Virus record (IMG/VR): IMGVR_UViG_3300031566_000084
Coordinates: 1-45,566 of that record
Source: a virus
Reading direction: 5' to 3' (one strand)
Length of the DNA stretch: 45,566 bases
Each line of letters opens with the position of its first letter. The first letter of the stretch is position 1. Shown in pieces: positions 1 through 7,699 of this stretch. The position numbers and the translations under genes are program-made. The notes under the pieces were generated by a model. It made no database searches. It saw nothing but the letters and a program-made list of their open reading frames with translations, and had not been told where the DNA came from.

Positions 1-235
1 CAGCACTACTACGACGACCAGCACTACTACGACGACCAGCACTACTACGACGACCAGCACTACTACGACGACCAGCACTACTACGACGACCAGCACTACA
101 ACAACAACAACAACAACAACTACCAGTACGACGACAACTACAACATCCACTACCAGTACGACGACAACCAGTACGACGACAACCAGTACGACGACAACCA
201 GTACGACGACAACCAGTACGACGACAACGACGACT
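1..235 (+). repeat. In-frame tandem minisatellite coding for Thr/Ser linker
   Basis: Five copies of an 18-bp unit (CAGCACTACTACGACGAC) from 1 to 90 are followed by an ACA run and then about six copies of a 15-bp unit (CAGTACGACGACAAC). Both unit lengths are multiples of three, so the repeat expands or contracts without shifting frame. It is read as Ser-Thr repeats. The array continues past the left edge. Confidence 0.95.
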
Positions 236-1399
236 ACTTTGCCACCAGTTGTGCCCTGCATCGTACCACCAGAATTGATGGGACGTTACCAAGTTATTCT
301 CTTCGATCACGATGGTACACAATTGGCACTATTCGATGATGCTGGCGGCTTCGAAAGACTGGAATACATTAAAAGCGTCAACGGTCAAGGACATCATAAT
401 TATGGCAATTTCCGTTTAGAGATTCTCGGAATCAATCCTGCCGTCGATGATTTTTTGTTAGATCGATTCATCCAAATCAGGAGAAAATATCCAGACGGCC
501 TGTGGTACACCGATTTCGAGGGCTTCCACAGGAGACATGAGTTCTTCGTCGATGACGCTGATAAAGAAATCTTCCGCTCTTTAGGTCCAGACCTGAAATC
601 AATCGTCAAGCGTAGAATCATTAGACCAGATGCAGCAAGTGCCTTCTTTACCAGAACTGACTCCTTCACTGATATAATGCGAGAATTGGTACGTTATCAG
701 TTAGGTTTAGCAGCTTTGGATGTGGCACGGCAATTTGCTAACTTTGTCGTAGATGCCGATACCAATCAAGGTGCATCTGTGCTCAGAGCTTTGCGCCATG
801 TAAATGTCTCAGATGAGTTGGAGATTCTTTCTGAACTCGGCGCAGATTTCGAGGTAGACCGCACAGTAGATACTCTTACTTTTCACGTTCATTATCCCAG
901 AGTTGGCCTTGATCGTAGAGTTGGAAACGTCGATGGAAATCCGCCGACTATATTCTCTCTTCAGAGAGGAAATATGGTCAATCCCCACATCGTAACAGAT
1001 AGAATCGCAGAAATTACTATGTCTTATGTTGCAGGAGACGGCGTCGGAGTAGCCAGGGAGATCGTAGAGCGTTTCAGTCTTTACGATGCCCAGTTTGATT
1101 CGCCGTGGAATCGAATCGAGGCTTTCCTTGAGGGGTCGCAGAATATCAACACAGCAGCACTCAATGCTATGGGCGATGCCTTTCTTATGGAAAATAAGGA
1201 GATGTTCACCTTTGAATTTCAGGCGATACCCACAGTGGGAACACTCTATGGAAGAGACTGGAACGTAGGTGATCTGGTCACTGGACGATATAGAGAAGTT
1301 GACTATAATATAAAGATAGTGGAAGCACATATCTTACTTGGAGATGCTGGCGAGGAAGTAAGGCCGACATTCTTATACATTCCAGAGGATTTGCTGTGA
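2..1399 (+). CDS. ReqiPepy6 Gp37-like tail protein with Thr/Ser-repeat linker (5' partial)
   Basis: The reading frame is open from the left edge, so the gene starts outside the window; 465 codons are visible. The first 79 codons are a Thr/Ser linker (repeats of S-T-T-T-T-T, then S-T-T-T-T-type units). The next 386 residues resemble the siphovirus ReqiPepy6 Gp37-like family: a sequence like NFRLEI, then a stretch of the form RKYPDGLWYTDFEGF, then SLGPDLKSIVKRRII. Family members are tail or baseplate-hub-type virion proteins. The TTG near 239 is only where the repeat ends and is not a real start. The stop overlaps the GTG of the next gene (GTGA), implying coupled translation. The linker probably joins an upstream tail domain to this one. 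The family call is from motif memory; the exact place in the virion is inference. Confidence 0.75.
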   Translation, partial: STTTTTSTTTTTSTTTTTSTTTTTSTTTTTSTTTTTTTTTTSTTTTTTSTTSTTTTSTTTTSTTTTSTTTTSTTTTTTTLPPVVPCIVPPELMGRYQVILFDHDGTQLALFDDAGGFERLEYIKSVNGQGHHNYGNFRLEILGINPAVDDFLLDRFIQIRRKYPDGLWYTDFEGFHRRHEFFVDDADKEIFRSLGPDLKSIVKRRIIRPDAASAFFTRTDSFTDIMRELVRYQLGLAALDVARQFANFVVDADTNQGASVLRALRHVNVSDELEILSELGADFEVDRTVDTLTFHVHYPRVGLDRRVGNVDGNPPTIFSLQRGNMVNPHIVTDRIAEITMSYVAGDGVGVAREIVERFSLYDAQFDSPWNRIEAFLEGSQNINTAALNAMGDAFLMENKEMFTFEFQAIPTVGTLYGRDWNVGDLVTGRYREVDYNIKIVEAHILLGDAGEEVRPTFLYIPEDLL

Positions 1400-3012
1400 T
1401 ATTACAAGAAACCATAAGAGGCATACACCAAAGACTCCGTGCCCTGGAAACCAGGGAATACACTGAAGTTGGCACTCCAACTGCCTGCTTCGAACAATAT
1501 ATCGAGCATTGTGATGATCCAGATACGTTCATCAACTTTCAGCCCGATAATTTCCAAGTAGATGTCGGTGGAAAGACGGCACTATATTTGGATGATACCT
1601 GGTCTAACGTACTCTTAGGAGCTGATGCTGGCGCAGCATTGACTCTAGGAGACAGCAATACACTGTTGGGCTTCGAGGCTGGAACAAGTTCCACTGAAGG
1701 CGTCGAAAACGTCTTTATTGGCTATCAAAGTGGCTATACCTGTATCGACGAGGAACGGAATGTTTCTATCGGTACATATTCGATGGGTCTGGCTACAGCA
1801 AGTTACAATGTAGCCATAGGTTATCAAGCTCTTGAGGATGCGGGAACGACGAATCAGGGTGATATGAATGTTGCTATTGGCTATCGAGCTATGATGCAAC
1901 AAGATACTGGTGAATTCAACGTCGCAATCGGCGCGGATGCTATGCTCAGTTTTGTCAGTGGTGACGGCAATGTAGCTATTGGCGAAGAGGCTATGAGGTC
2001 GGTGGCTGGTAGTGGCGAATATAATATTGCTATTGGTTACGATAGCATGAGGGTTATCACATCAGGACACAGTAATGTAGCTGTTGGCTCTTTTGCCTTG
2101 ATTAGCATAACAACTGGAAATTATAACATCGCCATAGGCCGAGAAGCTATGAGTTATAATGCAACTTCTCACAATAATGTCGTCATTGGTTATCGAGCAG
2201 GATATAAGGGTGCGGCTACTACATATGACAATTGTGTTTTGCTCGGTTATCAGGCGGGCTATCTTTTACAGACGGGAGATGCCAATGTTTTCCTCGGCTA
2301 TCAAGCTGGATACAATGAGACAGGAGCCAACAAACTCTACATCGAGAATTCGGACTCTGTGACACCTCTGATCTATGGAGAATTTGATAATAACTTGGTA
2401 AGAGTTCATGGGACTCTAGGAGTTGGAACGGCTGGGGATTATTTAGACATATCTCTTACAGGAGTTGTTACCTTACTCGGCACAGCCAAGAGGGATTTGA
2501 CTCTAAGAGCGGACTTGGATTATACAACAATCACTGCACAGGGAAAGCCAACCCAAACAATTATAGGCGTATTTCATGGTTACAGTATGCCAATCTACAA
2601 CAATGACAACGAGGAACTATTCTTCAATGAGAATGTCCCTGGTAGATGGGATGGAGCAAGTGATATAAGTTTTCATGTTCTCGTAGCTCTTGAATTAGCG
2701 GAAACTGCGGATGAAACTTTCAAGTTCCAATTTTCCTGGAATCAGGTAGGAACAACAGATATAGTCCCAATTGTATCTCACGACGTGACAGATGAAATAA
2801 CAGTAATTGATGGGACTCAATATGCTACGTATATGCTTGAGTTCACGATTGACTATGATGCAGATGCAGGAGATGTGATAGTATCACACGATGACTTGTC
2901 AGCCAGACTTCGTAGGGTAGCTTCAGGAGGTGATGAAGTAGATGGTGAGATAATTGTACTCGACTGGCATACCCATTATACCGTTGACAAAATGTTCAAG
3001 GCTCCTGAGTAA
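1396..3012 (+). CDS. Tail fibre with YadA/trimeric-autotransporter-like head repeats
   Basis: 538 residues, GTG start overlapping the previous stop. A short helical N-terminus (residues 1-22, possible trimerisation coil) is followed by about ten repeats of 14-25 residues built on N-V-A-I-G-x-x-A-x (residues ~75-315). This is the left-handed parallel beta-roll pattern of YadA/Hep_Hag head domains. A segment around TNKLYIENSD-type residues and GEFDNNLVRVHG (~315-345) is common at the end of such repeats in phage fibres. A non-repetitive C-terminal domain (~360-538) is probably the receptor-binding or capping part. Its place directly after a tail gene supports a distal fibre. Receptor and fold are inferred. 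Confidence 0.8.
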   Translation: MILQETIRGIHQRLRALETREYTEVGTPTACFEQYIEHCDDPDTFINFQPDNFQVDVGGKTALYLDDTWSNVLLGADAGAALTLGDSNTLLGFEAGTSSTEGVENVFIGYQSGYTCIDEERNVSIGTYSMGLATASYNVAIGYQALEDAGTTNQGDMNVAIGYRAMMQQDTGEFNVAIGADAMLSFVSGDGNVAIGEEAMRSVAGSGEYNIAIGYDSMRVITSGHSNVAVGSFALISITTGNYNIAIGREAMSYNATSHNNVVIGYRAGYKGAATTYDNCVLLGYQAGYLLQTGDANVFLGYQAGYNETGANKLYIENSDSVTPLIYGEFDNNLVRVHGTLGVGTAGDYLDISLTGVVTLLGTAKRDLTLRADLDYTTITAQGKPTQTIIGVFHGYSMPIYNNDNEELFFNENVPGRWDGASDISFHVLVALELAETADETFKFQFSWNQVGTTDIVPIVSHDVTDEITVIDGTQYATYMLEFTIDYDADAGDVIVSHDDLSARLRRVASGGDEVDGEIIVLDWHTHYTVDKMFKAPE

Positions 3013-3022
3013 AGGAGGAAGG

Positions 3023-3442
3023 ATGGCACTAAAGAAAATCACATTATCATTTCCTGCGCGGTATGCAACACAAGCGTGGTTGAATAGACCACGATCAGAT
3101 CTCAGAATGGATTCGATCCTAAAAGGTATGGAGATTTATGTAAAGTTTGGACTAGAATTCGTTTCTGAATGGGCCGATAAGCACAGTGATGCCAATGGCG
3201 TCTTGAGTTTCAAAGAGGTCTTACATTCAGATATAGAACCAATCATATTACGTATAGATGAAACATATCTCACATGGTTGAGAGATCAATTAGCTGCATA
3301 TAAATGGAATGAAATGTTCCTTCCAGATGGACGGGTAGCACAGATTGCTATATCAACGGGATTACAATTTGGAATCGCTGCTTTAGGGAAAGCTTTGAAT
3401 GAGGCGATCTCTGGAGCAGACATTGAAGAAAAGGAGCAATAA
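3023..3442 (+). CDS. Hypothetical protein in tail/lysis region
   Basis: 139 residues. The ATG at 3023 is preceded by AAAGGAGG at ideal spacing; the longer frame starting at 2954 lies inside the fibre gene and was rejected. The N-terminus is basic (MALKKITLSF). The body is amphipathic helix with acidic patches (WADKHSDANG, EF-hand-like loop by eye only), and the C-terminal ~35 residues are mildly hydrophobic (AISTGLQFGIAALGKAL). I do not recognise the family. Position between fibre and a small membrane protein suggests a late function. Confidence 0.7.
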   Translation: MALKKITLSFPARYATQAWLNRPRSDLRMDSILKGMEIYVKFGLEFVSEWADKHSDANGVLSFKEVLHSDIEPIILRIDETYLTWLRDQLAAYKWNEMFLPDGRVAQIAISTGLQFGIAALGKALNEAISGADIEEKEQ

Positions 3443-3443
3443 T

Positions 3444-3683
3444 ATGACAGACTTTGGATTAAGGATACTAGATTTATTAGAACGTTCGGTGATATTACAG
3501 GCTTTTATCACCATCGGAGTATTATCAGTCGGAGGTTACATTTGGATAGCAGGACGACCTATGCCAGCAGATTTGGAAAAGTTGATATTCATAGTTTTAA
3601 GTTTCTGGATGGGCAGCAAGACCCAATTTGCGGTAGACCAAAATCGTACTGAAAGATTGAATAGTCAAATCGAAGAAGAGTAA
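3444..3683 (+). CDS. Small membrane protein, holin-like
   Basis: 79 residues, ATG one base after the previous stop, with AAGGAGCAATA upstream. Two hydrophobic segments (~19-34 and ~40-55) separated by a short polar turn (AGRPMPADLEK), then a charged tail. Size, topology and the last position of the late operon fit a class II holin or holin-like protein. No endolysin is recognised nearby, so the role remains inference. The stop lies five bases from the stop of the convergent helicase gene. Confidence 0.65.
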   Translation: MTDFGLRILDLLERSVILQAFITIGVLSVGGYIWIAGRPMPADLEKLIFIVLSFWMGSKTQFAVDQNRTERLNSQIEEE

Positions 3684-3688
3684 AGAGT

Positions 3689-5371
3689 TTATATTTGGAG
3701 ACGCTTTTTCAGATCTTCCAAGAATGCTGGTCCTAGAACAGCTTTTTGCATGGTGATTTTCTTCGTCAAAATTGCCTCTACCAAATCATCTACGGTATTT
3801 GGGCAATAGAGGCTTATTACGTGTACTTTTTGAGTCTGTCCACCTCGATGCAGTCGATCTTCGGCCTGTGTTTGCTTTTCAGGATTGAACCATTTATCTA
3901 CAAAGATCGCAGTATTCGCTCCGATCAAGTTTAGTCCCACACCACCAGATTGAAGGGTAGCGACTAAGACTCTTACCTCGCCTGTGTTTAGTCTGGCCTC
4001 TTCCTGACTTATTTCTTCTGAGGTCATGCCACCCCAAATTCGTGTATGAGAAACTTCTGCTTTAGTCAATCGTTCGCACAGGGCTTCTACAGTCTTCCTA
4101 AACGCGGTGAATATAACAATTATGTTATCTGTACCAAGAACAATATCCATAGCAGCATCGAGTTTCGCGCTTTCGTCAGGCAGGTCAAAGTTCGCTGGTG
4201 TGCTTAGGATTTGACGAAGGCGAGTAATCATGGAGATGACATTCACGGCGTAAAGTTTCTTCATCTCTGAAAGCTCGATGTAGAATCGTTTTGCCATATC
4301 ATCGTAATGCTTTTCTTGTTTAGGCAATAGTTCTAGAGAGATCGTCTGGAATAATTTCTCTGGTAGGAAGGGCATCACCTCTGCCTTTGTCTTGCGGATC
4401 ATTCTAGGTGCAAGTTCTCGTCTAAGAAGTTTTGGTCGTTTAACGCCTATAATTTTTCTTGTGCCCCAATAATCTTCTTCGTAGTCAACGTAGAATTCAA
4501 AGAAGCGCCAGAAACTGGTGTATCGTTCTGGCTCTATGAAGTTCAGTAGCGACCAAAGTTCGGAGGGATCATTTCCGAAGGGTGTTCCTGTAAGGAGGCA
4601 GCAATTCTTAAATTGTAGCTGCTTCGTTAATTGTGCAATCTGAGTCTTTCGATTTCGGATATTCGACGCCTCGTCGAGGATTAGCCAATCCCATGAGGTT
4701 GAAAAATAAAGTGATTGTTCTCTGAGTGCTCCGATGTCGAACTTCTGTGAGATGCTTTTGATCGCCTTTGCCTCAGCACGGATTTGCTCATAGTTGGCGA
4801 TGAGCCACCCTTCAGTATAGGTAGAGAGCGTGCTTTTTCGATCCTTTGACTCGACCACGGTGGTGGGCTGTTCTGGAAAAGCTGTCCAGGATTGCTTTTC
4901 ATCCCTCCACCAAGTTTTTAATGAATTTGGACAGATTACGAGCACTTTGTCATTCTGTGTACTCTCCTCCACGGAAACGATGACCGTGGCTGTTTTTCCC
5001 GTGCCCATGTCGGAGGCGAGGAGGGTGCGTTTGAATTTGATTATGAAAGCAGCGGATACTTTCTGAAAAGGCCACAATCTAGCAGCATTTGGGTGGAACA
5101 AAGAGGCATCGTCTCTTAGGAGCAACTGCACTCTGGTGTTCTCTTCGGCGATAGTCTCCTTGTACCATTGCTGCGCACCTGGGTCTAAAGGGCTTTTGGT
5201 CGCCCAATATATGGTCTCACAAAGTCTTGCATCAAGGGGGACGATGACTCCAGTGGATGTCCTCTTGACCCCCGTGATTTTTTGCAGCATCCCCCACGTT
5301 GGTTCGGCGGCAGCCCCAGTTATGAAAAGTTTAGGGGTGTATTTTCGCGTCCGTGGCAAAAGTTTTATCAT
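3689..5371 (-). CDS. SNF2-family DNA helicase/translocase
   Basis: 560 residues. Helicase motif I (ASDMGTGKTATV, ~118-130), motif II DEAS (LILDEAS), motif III (LLTGTPFGND), motif V (LQSGGVGLNL) and motif VI (QAEDRLHRGGQTQ) are all present in order, as in phage SNF2 proteins used in replication or recombination. The N-terminal ~75 residues resemble the small HARP-like domain often found before the motor. The ATG at 5371 overlaps the TGA of the upstream endonuclease (TGATG); TTG at 5374 is possible but less likely. It is the last gene of the replication operon. Confidence 0.92.
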   Translation of the reverse strand: MIKLLPRTRKYTPKLFITGAAAEPTWGMLQKITGVKRTSTGVIVPLDARLCETIYWATKSPLDPGAQQWYKETIAEENTRVQLLLRDDASLFHPNAARLWPFQKVSAAFIIKFKRTLLASDMGTGKTATVIVSVEESTQNDKVLVICPNSLKTWWRDEKQSWTAFPEQPTTVVESKDRKSTLSTYTEGWLIANYEQIRAEAKAIKSISQKFDIGALREQSLYFSTSWDWLILDEASNIRNRKTQIAQLTKQLQFKNCCLLTGTPFGNDPSELWSLLNFIEPERYTSFWRFFEFYVDYEEDYWGTRKIIGVKRPKLLRRELAPRMIRKTKAEVMPFLPEKLFQTISLELLPKQEKHYDDMAKRFYIELSEMKKLYAVNVISMITRLRQILSTPANFDLPDESAKLDAAMDIVLGTDNIIVIFTAFRKTVEALCERLTKAEVSHTRIWGGMTSEEISQEEARLNTGEVRVLVATLQSGGVGLNLIGANTAIFVDKWFNPEKQTQAEDRLHRGGQTQKVHVISLYCPNTVDDLVEAILTKKITMQKAVLGPAFLEDLKKRLQI

Positions 5372-6057
5372 CAATTCTTGGACTCACGAATTCGCCGCCA
5401 ACGTTTTTTCTGTGCAGCACTCATTTTGCGTTTGGTTTCCTCACTATGATGTTTTCCATACATTGGGTGTCGTTCACCAGTCTTTGCTTCACTCAGTTTC
5501 TGCTTAGTCTCTTCACTAGGATGCTTGTCCATCCTTGCTTCACTAATTTTTTGTTTGGTTTCTTTACTGAGATGTTTTCCATAATTGTAACTTCGCTCAC
5601 CACTGTTCGCATCACTTATTTTCTGCTTGGTTTTTTCACTATGAGGCTTAACGTGGTTTTGGTTGCCCATCTTCGCCTCACTCATCTTCTTACGAGCCTC
5701 TTCACTAGGATGCTGACCCATCCGTGCCGCACTTATTCGTTGTTTGGTCTCCTCGGTGCGCGGAACTCCAGGTTGACTTCCTGCTGTCGGCGCAATATTA
5801 TATTCTGGTTTCAACAGATCAAAATAGTATTGTTCACGCTCGATCAGCATTTCAGGCGCAACATACTCCAAAACCTCAAATACGAACGCTCCCTCGCCAT
5901 ATTTGTCGAAAGCCTTCTGAATATGCCCATTGTGATGCTGCCCACAACGCAGAGTGCAAAGATGCGCTGCCCATCTTTGCTGAATATCTACAGAACCACC
6001 GATATATCTTTTGTCATCCAAAATATTTCTGATCCGATAAATGCCACTACTCATCAT
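5371..6057 (-). CDS. GIY-YIG homing endonuclease with NUMOD3 repeats
   Basis: 228 residues. The N-terminus carries the GIY-YIG core (SGIYRIRN...RYIGGSVDIQQRW) and REQYYFD, then PEYNI.PTAGS. The C-terminal half has at least five NUMOD3 DNA-binding repeats of the form H-S-E-E-T-K-x-K-(I/M)-S-x-A. Such proteins are free-standing homing endonucleases that cut an allele lacking the gene. It sits between the RecB-type nuclease and the SNF2 helicase, overlapping the nuclease stop by 11 bp and touching the helicase start. A paralogue lies at 42842-43633. Start at 6057 or 6054 (two ATGs). Confidence 0.93.
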   Translation of the reverse strand: MMSSGIYRIRNILDDKRYIGGSVDIQQRWAAHLCTLRCGQHHNGHIQKAFDKYGEGAFVFEVLEYVAPEMLIEREQYYFDLLKPEYNIAPTAGSQPGVPRTEETKQRISAARMGQHPSEEARKKMSEAKMGNQNHVKPHSEKTKQKISDANSGERSYNYGKHLSKETKQKISEARMDKHPSEETKQKLSEAKTGERHPMYGKHHSEETKRKMSAAQKKRWRRIRESKN

Positions 6058-6883
6058 TTAACCACCACTGAGGTATTTCGGTGTTATACCGCTCCAAGTA
6101 CGTTGCAGTATCGCCTCGTTCAGAATAACTGAATTCCTCAGCAACCACTTTACTCATATCTTTCGCCCTCTCGTGTAAATCAAGTTGACATAAGTCTCTA
6201 TAGTCACACCAAGAGCAGTCATTCTGGAATGCTCGTGGGAGATCGGCCATCGAGGTGCTATCTGGCGGTAGGACTCTGCAACTGATTATAAAGTTCTTGT
6301 TTCGAGAAATCAAATCGGTTTCGCTCACCTCTTCAGAGAATCTAGCAAAGGTAGGCGTCTTCGCTGTGGTTAGACGATTCACGCCATAACCGTCTATTGG
6401 TGCTCCCAATCTCATCAAACCCCACGCGTATAGTGAGAGTTGCTCCCTTTCAGGATAAGTGAGTCCTTGTGTCATTCTGGAGGCTGTCTTGTGATCCCAA
6501 AGCCAGAGTTTGCCATCTATTTTGGCAATCAAGTCGATCCACGCCACCAAAATCGTGTCAAATGGTAATGTGACTTGAAAAGGAAATTCCACAGCTAGGA
6601 TTTTTCCAGGAAACTCCACTTTGCCGTTCTTAAGGTAAGCATCGACTACTCGCTTGCTCTCTGCCAAGATTTCTGGCCTCAAATCTCCCATGAATTCCGA
6701 GCGGAGAATCTCCCAGTCGATGCCTCCCAAACCGTAGAATTGCGCCAAAGCGTTATGGACTAGCTTACCTATGTCCAAGGGATCTGATTGCTTTTTTGGA
6801 TAGATCGTCTTCAAATATCTTGCACCCCATTGCCATTGACAACGACTGAAACTACGAAGTTGTGAGTAACTAACGATTTTCAT
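6047..6883 (-). CDS. PD-(D/E)XK nuclease, RecB/Cas4-like with four-Cys Fe-S signature
   Basis: 278 residues. PDDEXK_1 (RecB C-terminal) layout: H43 in GKLVHNAL, D117 in VAWIDLIAKID, D130 and K132 in WDHKTAS, and a QxxxY motif (Q148, Y152). One Cys near the N-terminus (C15) and three near the C-terminus (C223, C226, C232; CSWCDYRDLC) match the iron-staple arrangement of AddB and Cas4. It should act as a 5'-end-processing exonuclease in recombination or replication. Start ATG has AAGGAGGGCAA upstream. It lies two genes from a RuvC-like protein. Confidence 0.9.
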   Translation of the reverse strand: MKIVSYSQLRSFSRCQWQWGARYLKTIYPKKQSDPLDIGKLVHNALAQFYGLGGIDWEILRSEFMGDLRPEILAESKRVVDAYLKNGKVEFPGKILAVEFPFQVTLPFDTILVAWIDLIAKIDGKLWLWDHKTASRMTQGLTYPEREQLSLYAWGLMRLGAPIDGYGVNRLTTAKTPTFARFSEEVSETDLISRNKNFIISCRVLPPDSTSMADLPRAFQNDCSWCDYRDLCQLDLHERAKDMSKVVAEEFSYSERGDTATYLERYNTEIPQWWLNDE

Positions 6884-6930
6884 TTGCCCTCCTTAGTTGA
6901 ACTATAAAAAGAGTATACGTATTCTCATGG

Positions 6931-7230
6931 CTATATTTTGCTCCAGATTGCTGTTTGCATCCAATCTGGTCTATCACTTGGAAATGGATATATTGCCCAT
7001 TTGAGGGCGTCTAATTCATGCGTATTGAAATTGCAAAGCAATCCCTCACGATACAATCCAGCAATGATTTTATCTGTCTGTTCACCACGAGGTGGAGTAA
7101 TATAGAAACGAGGATCAAGTCCTATGCCCAACATCCCCTCCCACACAATATATGCTAACCACTTGATGTGCGCCACGCGCAGCGGAGATATAATCTCAAC
7201 AGAACAACATCTTTGCGAGCCTTCACACAT
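6931..7230 (-). CDS. Small protein resembling the C-terminal half of a RuvC-like nuclease
   Basis: 99 residues, ATG preceded by AGGAGGAGAA, overlapping the RuvC-like gene by 8 bp. Residues 46-83 align by eye with the end of its neighbour: ITPP..., then H-E-L-D-A-L-K (H71, D74) against H-A-R-D-A-L-K. The N-terminal RNase H strand with the first catalytic Asp is missing, so alone it cannot be a complete nuclease. It may be a diverged partial duplicate, or a partner. Function unknown. Confidence 0.65.
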   Translation of the reverse strand: MCEGSQRCCSVEIISPLRVAHIKWLAYIVWEGMLGIGLDPRFYITPPRGEQTDKIIAGLYREGLLCNFNTHELDALKWAIYPFPSDRPDWMQTAIWSKI

Positions 7231-7621
7231 TTCTCCTCCTTAAATAAGCAATTAAATGTTTCAACGCATCCCTGGCGTGTGGCCCTGAGACGCCAGCGAT
7301 GTAACGTGGTAAAGATACGAGTTCTTTAGATGATGGTGGTTGTGCCACTAATTGTCTAACTGAATACTTCTGAGCCAAATATTTGAGCACCCCAATAGTT
7401 TCCACAGTAGGAAGAGTGCTCCAAGCCTTGAACTTTGCTATTTGTGGCGAAAGATGGAACGCTTCATAGACTATAGCATTTGTAATCCAATTGACTACCA
7501 ATGTCTCAAGTTGTTGCCAATTGGGGAACTGCCCACTGAGTTTTATGTCATAGTTGATTCCATCTACCTCGGCGATTACGTAACCTGTGGTTTCCCCAGG
7601 GTCAAGAGCAAGTACCAGCAT
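7223..7621 (-). CDS. RuvC-like RNase H-fold nuclease (Holliday junction resolvase-like)
   Basis: 132 residues. The N-terminus LALDPGETTGYV carries the first catalytic Asp (D7), IVYEAF gives the Glu (E53), and the C-terminal HARDALKHL gives H115/D118. This is the compact RuvC-like arrangement of many phage junction resolvases. ATG has AGAAAGGAGATCT upstream. It would resolve branched intermediates of recombination-dependent replication before packaging, fitting with the RecB-type nuclease and SNF2 protein downstream. Confidence 0.8.
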   Translation of the reverse strand: MLVLALDPGETTGYVIAEVDGINYDIKLSGQFPNWQQLETLVVNWITNAIVYEAFHLSPQIAKFKAWSTLPTVETIGVLKYLAQKYSVRQLVAQPPSSKELVSLPRYIAGVSGPHARDALKHLIAYLRRRNV

Positions 7622-7699
7622 AGATCTCCTTTCTTATTTGCATTTTGGGTACGAAATGATAATAAGAATGATGTTTATTAGCATCTTTATAAATAGGAC

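Noticed and set aside
1-3012. Diversity-generating retroelement acting on the fibre
   Set aside because: No reverse transcriptase or template repeat in the window; repeats in the fibre are structural.
5353-6132. 259-codon plus-strand frame antisense to the GIY-YIG gene
   Set aside because: No ribosome site; it is the shadow of repeats in the true minus-strand gene.
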